IMG/VR virus record: IMGVR_UViG_3300028873_000029
Span: 1-47,851 of that record
DNA length: 47,851 bases
Origin: a virus
Strand: one strand, 5' to 3'
The notes beneath the pieces are model-generated. The model was not told where the DNA came from and made no database searches. It was given only the letters and a program-made list of their open reading frames with translations. Every line of letters starts with the position of its first letter. Within the stretch, counting starts at the first letter, position 1. Positions 45,665 to 47,851 of this stretch are shown one piece after another. Made by a program: the position numbers and the translations under genes.

Positions 45665-45693
45665 GCGAAAAATTCATATTTCTAAAAAAAAGT

Positions 45694-45721
45694 TTGACAT
45701 CCATGAAAAACATAGTATAAT
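45694..45721 (+). promoter_or_regulatory. Consensus promoter for gp55
   Basis: TTGACA at 45694-45699, 16 bases, TATAAT at 45716-45721. It lies 35 bases before the TTG start of gp55, supporting that later start. Confidence 0.72.
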
Positions 45722-45755
45722 CAGGCCAACGACAAAAAGAAGAAAAGGAAAAAAG

Positions 45756-46355
45756 TTGAAAATCGAAGAAAAACGTGGTAGTATCGTAAGGAAGCCTAAA
45801 TCTACGAAGAATTATATCAACGGTCCCGACTTCTATCGAAGTCTCGTCGCATATAATGAGGCTCTCGATGCGGCTGGAGACGGACCTAGGCCCATAATTC
45901 CAAAATACATTGGAGAGTGTATTATCAAGCTGGCCACCAATCTCTCCAATAAATTTAATTTTACGAATTATTCCTTCAAGGAGGAAATGGTTCTGGATGC
46001 CATCGAGAAGATGATCGAGAAGGTCGAAAAATTTGATGTTAATTATAACAAGGAAAATCCGAATCCCTTCGCATACTTCTCACAGACAGCGTGGAATGTC
46101 TTCCTCCAACGCATCGCCAAGGAGAAGAAGGAACAGTACATCAAACACAAAAATTTTGAAAGAAGTTTTATGAATGAATTTGGCGGCGACGAGATGTTTG
46201 ATGCTTTCAATAACGACGATCACAATAAGGTGATCAATGAATTTGAGGCCGTCAAGTCCAAAGAAAATAATTATGCAACACACAAAAACCTCGATTATTC
46301 TAAAAATCGTAAAAAACATAATGAAAACAAAGACTTAAAGGAAAATATACTTTAA
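45756..46355 (+). CDS. 55: Late promoter sigma factor gp55
   Basis: 199 residues from TTG 45756 behind AAAGGA (an upstream in-frame ATG at 45594 lies before the promoter and is rejected). FYRSLVAYNEALDAAG, then NKFNFTNYSFKEEMVLDAIEKMIEKVEKFD and FAYFSQTAWNVFLQRIAKEKKEQY align with T4 gp55 sigma region 2. It would direct RNA polymerase to ATAAATA boxes. N-terminus is more basic than in T4. Confidence 0.9.
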   Translation: MKIEEKRGSIVRKPKSTKNYINGPDFYRSLVAYNEALDAAGDGPRPIIPKYIGECIIKLATNLSNKFNFTNYSFKEEMVLDAIEKMIEKVEKFDVNYNKENPNPFAYFSQTAWNVFLQRIAKEKKEQYIKHKNFERSFMNEFGGDEMFDAFNNDDHNKVINEFEAVKSKENNYATHKNLDYSKNRKKHNENKDLKENIL

Positions 46356-46391
46356 ATATCACACTATACACTTTGAAGAAGAAGGTAGAAA

Positions 46392-46676
46392 ATGTCAAGC
46401 TTTAATGAATTAATTGAATGGTTGGACCACTGGAAAGAAACTCATGGGGTCGATTATGAGGATTATCATATCTATGCTCTCCAAACTTGTTATTATCTTC
46501 AGGAGAAGTACGGCCATGAAAATATTGATATCAAATTCGATGAAGAGACTGGTTTGGGAGCAATATATTACAAACCTAAAGAGCATATTGAATACATAAG
46601 TTTAGAAGCTATTATTACTCCTGCTGGAGTAGAATTTAAAGAAAAGGAAGAAAACGATGAACCACGAACAACTTAA
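46392..46676 (+). CDS. Hypothetical protein, 94 aa
   Basis: Acidic, aromatic-rich: FNELIEWLDHWKETHG then YHIYALQTCYYLQEKY. The C-terminal part EYISLEAIITPAGVEFKEK is beta. Ribosome site AAGAAGG. Not recognised. It overlaps the next gene by 20 bases, between gp55 and gp47 as small genes do in T4. Confidence 0.6.
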   Translation: MSSFNELIEWLDHWKETHGVDYEDYHIYALQTCYYLQEKYGHENIDIKFDEETGLGAIYYKPKEHIEYISLEAIITPAGVEFKEKEENDEPRTT

Positions 46677-46863
46677 CTTAGTACCAGAAATCATTTTCAA
46701 TCTGGTGGACAAATTCAAGGCGGCGACGCGCGAGAACGAGATGTACAACATGCAGCTTCGCCTTGAGGCCTGTCGTGACTATCTAAACGAGGCCCTTGCC
46801 AAGAAGAAGAAGCCCGACGTGTTCACACGCAAGGACTATCTCAACAAAGTAGGAAAGAGATAA
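46657..46863 (+). CDS. Hypothetical protein, 68 aa
   Basis: Helical: PEIIFNLVDKFKAATRENEMYN then LEACRDYLNEALAKKKKPD. Basic C-terminal end. Preceded by AAGGAAG. No family recognised. It is coupled with gp47 downstream (3-base gap). Confidence 0.6.
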   Translation: MNHEQLNLVPEIIFNLVDKFKAATRENEMYNMQLRLEACRDYLNEALAKKKKPDVFTRKDYLNKVGKR

Positions 46864-46866
46864 CAC

Positions 46867-47851
46867 TTGACTAAAATTCTCCTGATGGCCGATACTCATG
46901 CGGGGTGCCGTAACGATAACGTCGCCTTCTATGAGTATCAGAAGAAATTTTATGATAACGTCCTGTTTCCTTTTATCGACAAATTTCAAATCCAGCATGT
47001 AATTCATCTGGGTGATCTTGTCGATAACCGCCGACAGCTAAATATTCAGACGGCGAAGCGCCTCCGAGAGGATTTTCTGGAGCCGATGGCCATCCGCTCT
47101 CAGTTTCGTGGTCTGAATTTTCATATCATTCTGGGCAACCATGATACATACTTTAAAAACACCAACGCCGTCAACTCCCTTTCGGAGATTTTGAACCCCG
47201 AATATAAATTTTTTGTATATAAGGAGCCGACGAATGTCGTCATCGAAGGAACCGAGTTCCTGATGCTGCCATGGATGGCCACGGCCAATCGCGACAATGA
47301 TCTGGAAGCTATCAAGAATTCAAAGGCAAAATACTGCATGGCCCACTTGGAACTTAAGGGTTTCGAACAAACAAAGGGAATTTTAGCAAGACATGGTGAC
47401 GAAAAGGAAATATTCTCCCACTTTAAGTCAGTTTTTTCTGGGCATTATCACATTCGTTCTAATAGTGACAACATCCATTATATTGGGAGTTGTTTTCAGT
47501 TTAATTGGGGCGATTATAATGATTATCGTGGTTTTTGTGTCCTTGATATATCTGATGGAAAGGTTACGGCGGGATATTACAAAAATCCTTACGACATGTT
47601 CGTTAAGCTTACGTATGAAGAGGATGTTCCGTGTGAAATCGAAAGAGCCCGAAACGCCTACTGCCGAGTTGAAGTTCTCGATAAAAGGTCGGAATCAAAA
47701 TACAACGATTTCATAAATTCTATTCATGAAATTGGCGTTGTTGACCTTATGGTCGATGAAAAGGCCAAGCCCGTCGTGAATCTGGAAACCGGCGACATCG
47801 ATGTCGGGGAGAGCAACACCTTCATCATCATCAAGCAGGCAATTTCTAGTC
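46867..47851 (+). CDS. 47: Recombination nuclease subunit gp47 (Mre11/SbcD-like), partial
   Basis: Starts at TTG 46867 and runs off the right edge (328 codons visible). Mre11 phosphoesterase motifs are in order: MADTHAG (D, H), IHLGDLVDNRR (GD..D), ILGNHDTYF (GNHD), AHLELKGF, and FSGHYHIRS (GH.H). It would pair with gp46 to resect DNA ends for UvsY-mediated recombination. No ATG is available before the conserved DTH strand; AGGAAAGAG precedes the TTG. The overlapping frame at 47393-47716 is a shadow. Confidence 0.9.
   Translation, partial: MTKILLMADTHAGCRNDNVAFYEYQKKFYDNVLFPFIDKFQIQHVIHLGDLVDNRRQLNIQTAKRLREDFLEPMAIRSQFRGLNFHIILGNHDTYFKNTNAVNSLSEILNPEYKFFVYKEPTNVVIEGTEFLMLPWMATANRDNDLEAIKNSKAKYCMAHLELKGFEQTKGILARHGDEKEIFSHFKSVFSGHYHIRSNSDNIHYIGSCFQFNWGDYNDYRGFCVLDISDGKVTAGYYKNPYDMFVKLTYEEDVPCEIERARNAYCRVEVLDKRSESKYNDFINSIHEIGVVDLMVDEKAKPVVNLETGDIDVGESNTFIIIKQAISS

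Larger units (their letters stand above)
45440..45755. other. Regulatory region between uvsW and gp55
   Basis: About 316 bases without a supported gene on the plus strand. It contains repeats of ATTAAGG/CCTTAA, a 12-base palindrome AACCTTAAGGTT at 45600-45611, and two consensus promoters pointing apart. The frame from 45594 into gp55 runs over the promoter and probably is not translated. A short minus-strand RNA could be made. Confidence 0.6.

Noticed and set aside
45594-45755. Long N-terminal extension of gp55 from ATG 45594
   Set aside because: A consensus promoter lies inside it and no strong ribosome site precedes 45594; composition is low-complexity.
47393-47716. 107-residue hydrophobic open frame on the plus strand
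   Set aside because: It lies wholly inside the gp47 frame in another phase and has no conserved features; gp47 explains this DNA.
1-47851. CRISPR array, transposase or integrase
   Set aside because: No regularly spaced repeats of CRISPR type and no recombinase motif were seen on either strand.

Overview
The window is about 48 kb of a T4-superfamily myovirus genome. The evidence is the set of recognisable T4 core proteins: replicative helicase gp41, primase gp61, ssDNA-binding gp32, recombination proteins UvsY and UvsW, late sigma factor gp55, Mre11-like nuclease gp47, RNA ligase RnlA, tail-tube-fold proteins and a gp26-type baseplate hub factor. It also carries 12 tRNA or tRNA-like genes and many [TGA]ATAAATA boxes that look like T4-type late promoters. 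The host is not visible in the sequence. A B12-dependent (class II) ribonucleotide reductase plus FAD-dependent ThyX would fit a B12-using, perhaps alphaproteobacterial, Gram-negative host, but that is inference.

Layout. 1-11.2 kb (minus strand): nucleotide metabolism and replication (glycosyltransferase, MazG-like, phosphoesterase, gp41, an RlpA-like lytic protein, a class II RNR broken by two inteins, ThyX, primase). 11.2-15.8 kb (minus): membrane proteins and virion structural genes, ending below a strong terminator. 15.9-19.6 kb (minus): glutaredoxin, an RNA ligase and a dense run of very small, translationally coupled ORFs. 19.6-21.8 kb (plus): tail/baseplate genes, including a probable -1 frameshift joining gp26- and gp51-like parts. 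21.8-25.9 kb (minus): a phosphoesterase and a 1076-residue two-hydrolase tail protein. 25.9-30.5 kb: holin, gp32, and a NAD salvage pair (NadR-like plus PnuC). 30.6-36.5 kb: a DUF932-type gene, a MotA/ExbB + MotB/ExbD-like membrane operon, RnlA and an SGNH hydrolase. 36.5-42.9 kb: a tRNA cluster including a candidate amber suppressor, a UGA-interrupted NlpC/P60-like gene, dCMP deaminase, a deoxynucleotidase and many small accessory genes. 43.0 kb to the right edge (plus): tail tube, uvsY, uvsW, gp55 and the start of gp47.

How the genes fit together. dCMP deaminase, ThyX, RNR, glutaredoxin, MazG-like and the deoxynucleotidase supply and police the dNTP pool for the gp41/gp61/gp32 replisome and UvsY/UvsW/gp47 recombination. 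gp55 would direct late transcription from the ATAAATA boxes in front of structural and lysis genes. Two RNA ligases plus a tRNA cluster suggest tRNA repair and codon-supply functions. Initiation at TTG is unusually common, including gp32, gp55, gp47, uvsW and thyX.

Most notable: a phage-encoded MotAB/ExbBD-like channel operon; an RNR carrying one HNH intein and one naturally split intein; a probable gp26-51 programmed frameshift; a candidate CTA tRNA; and a chain of overlapping micro-ORFs.
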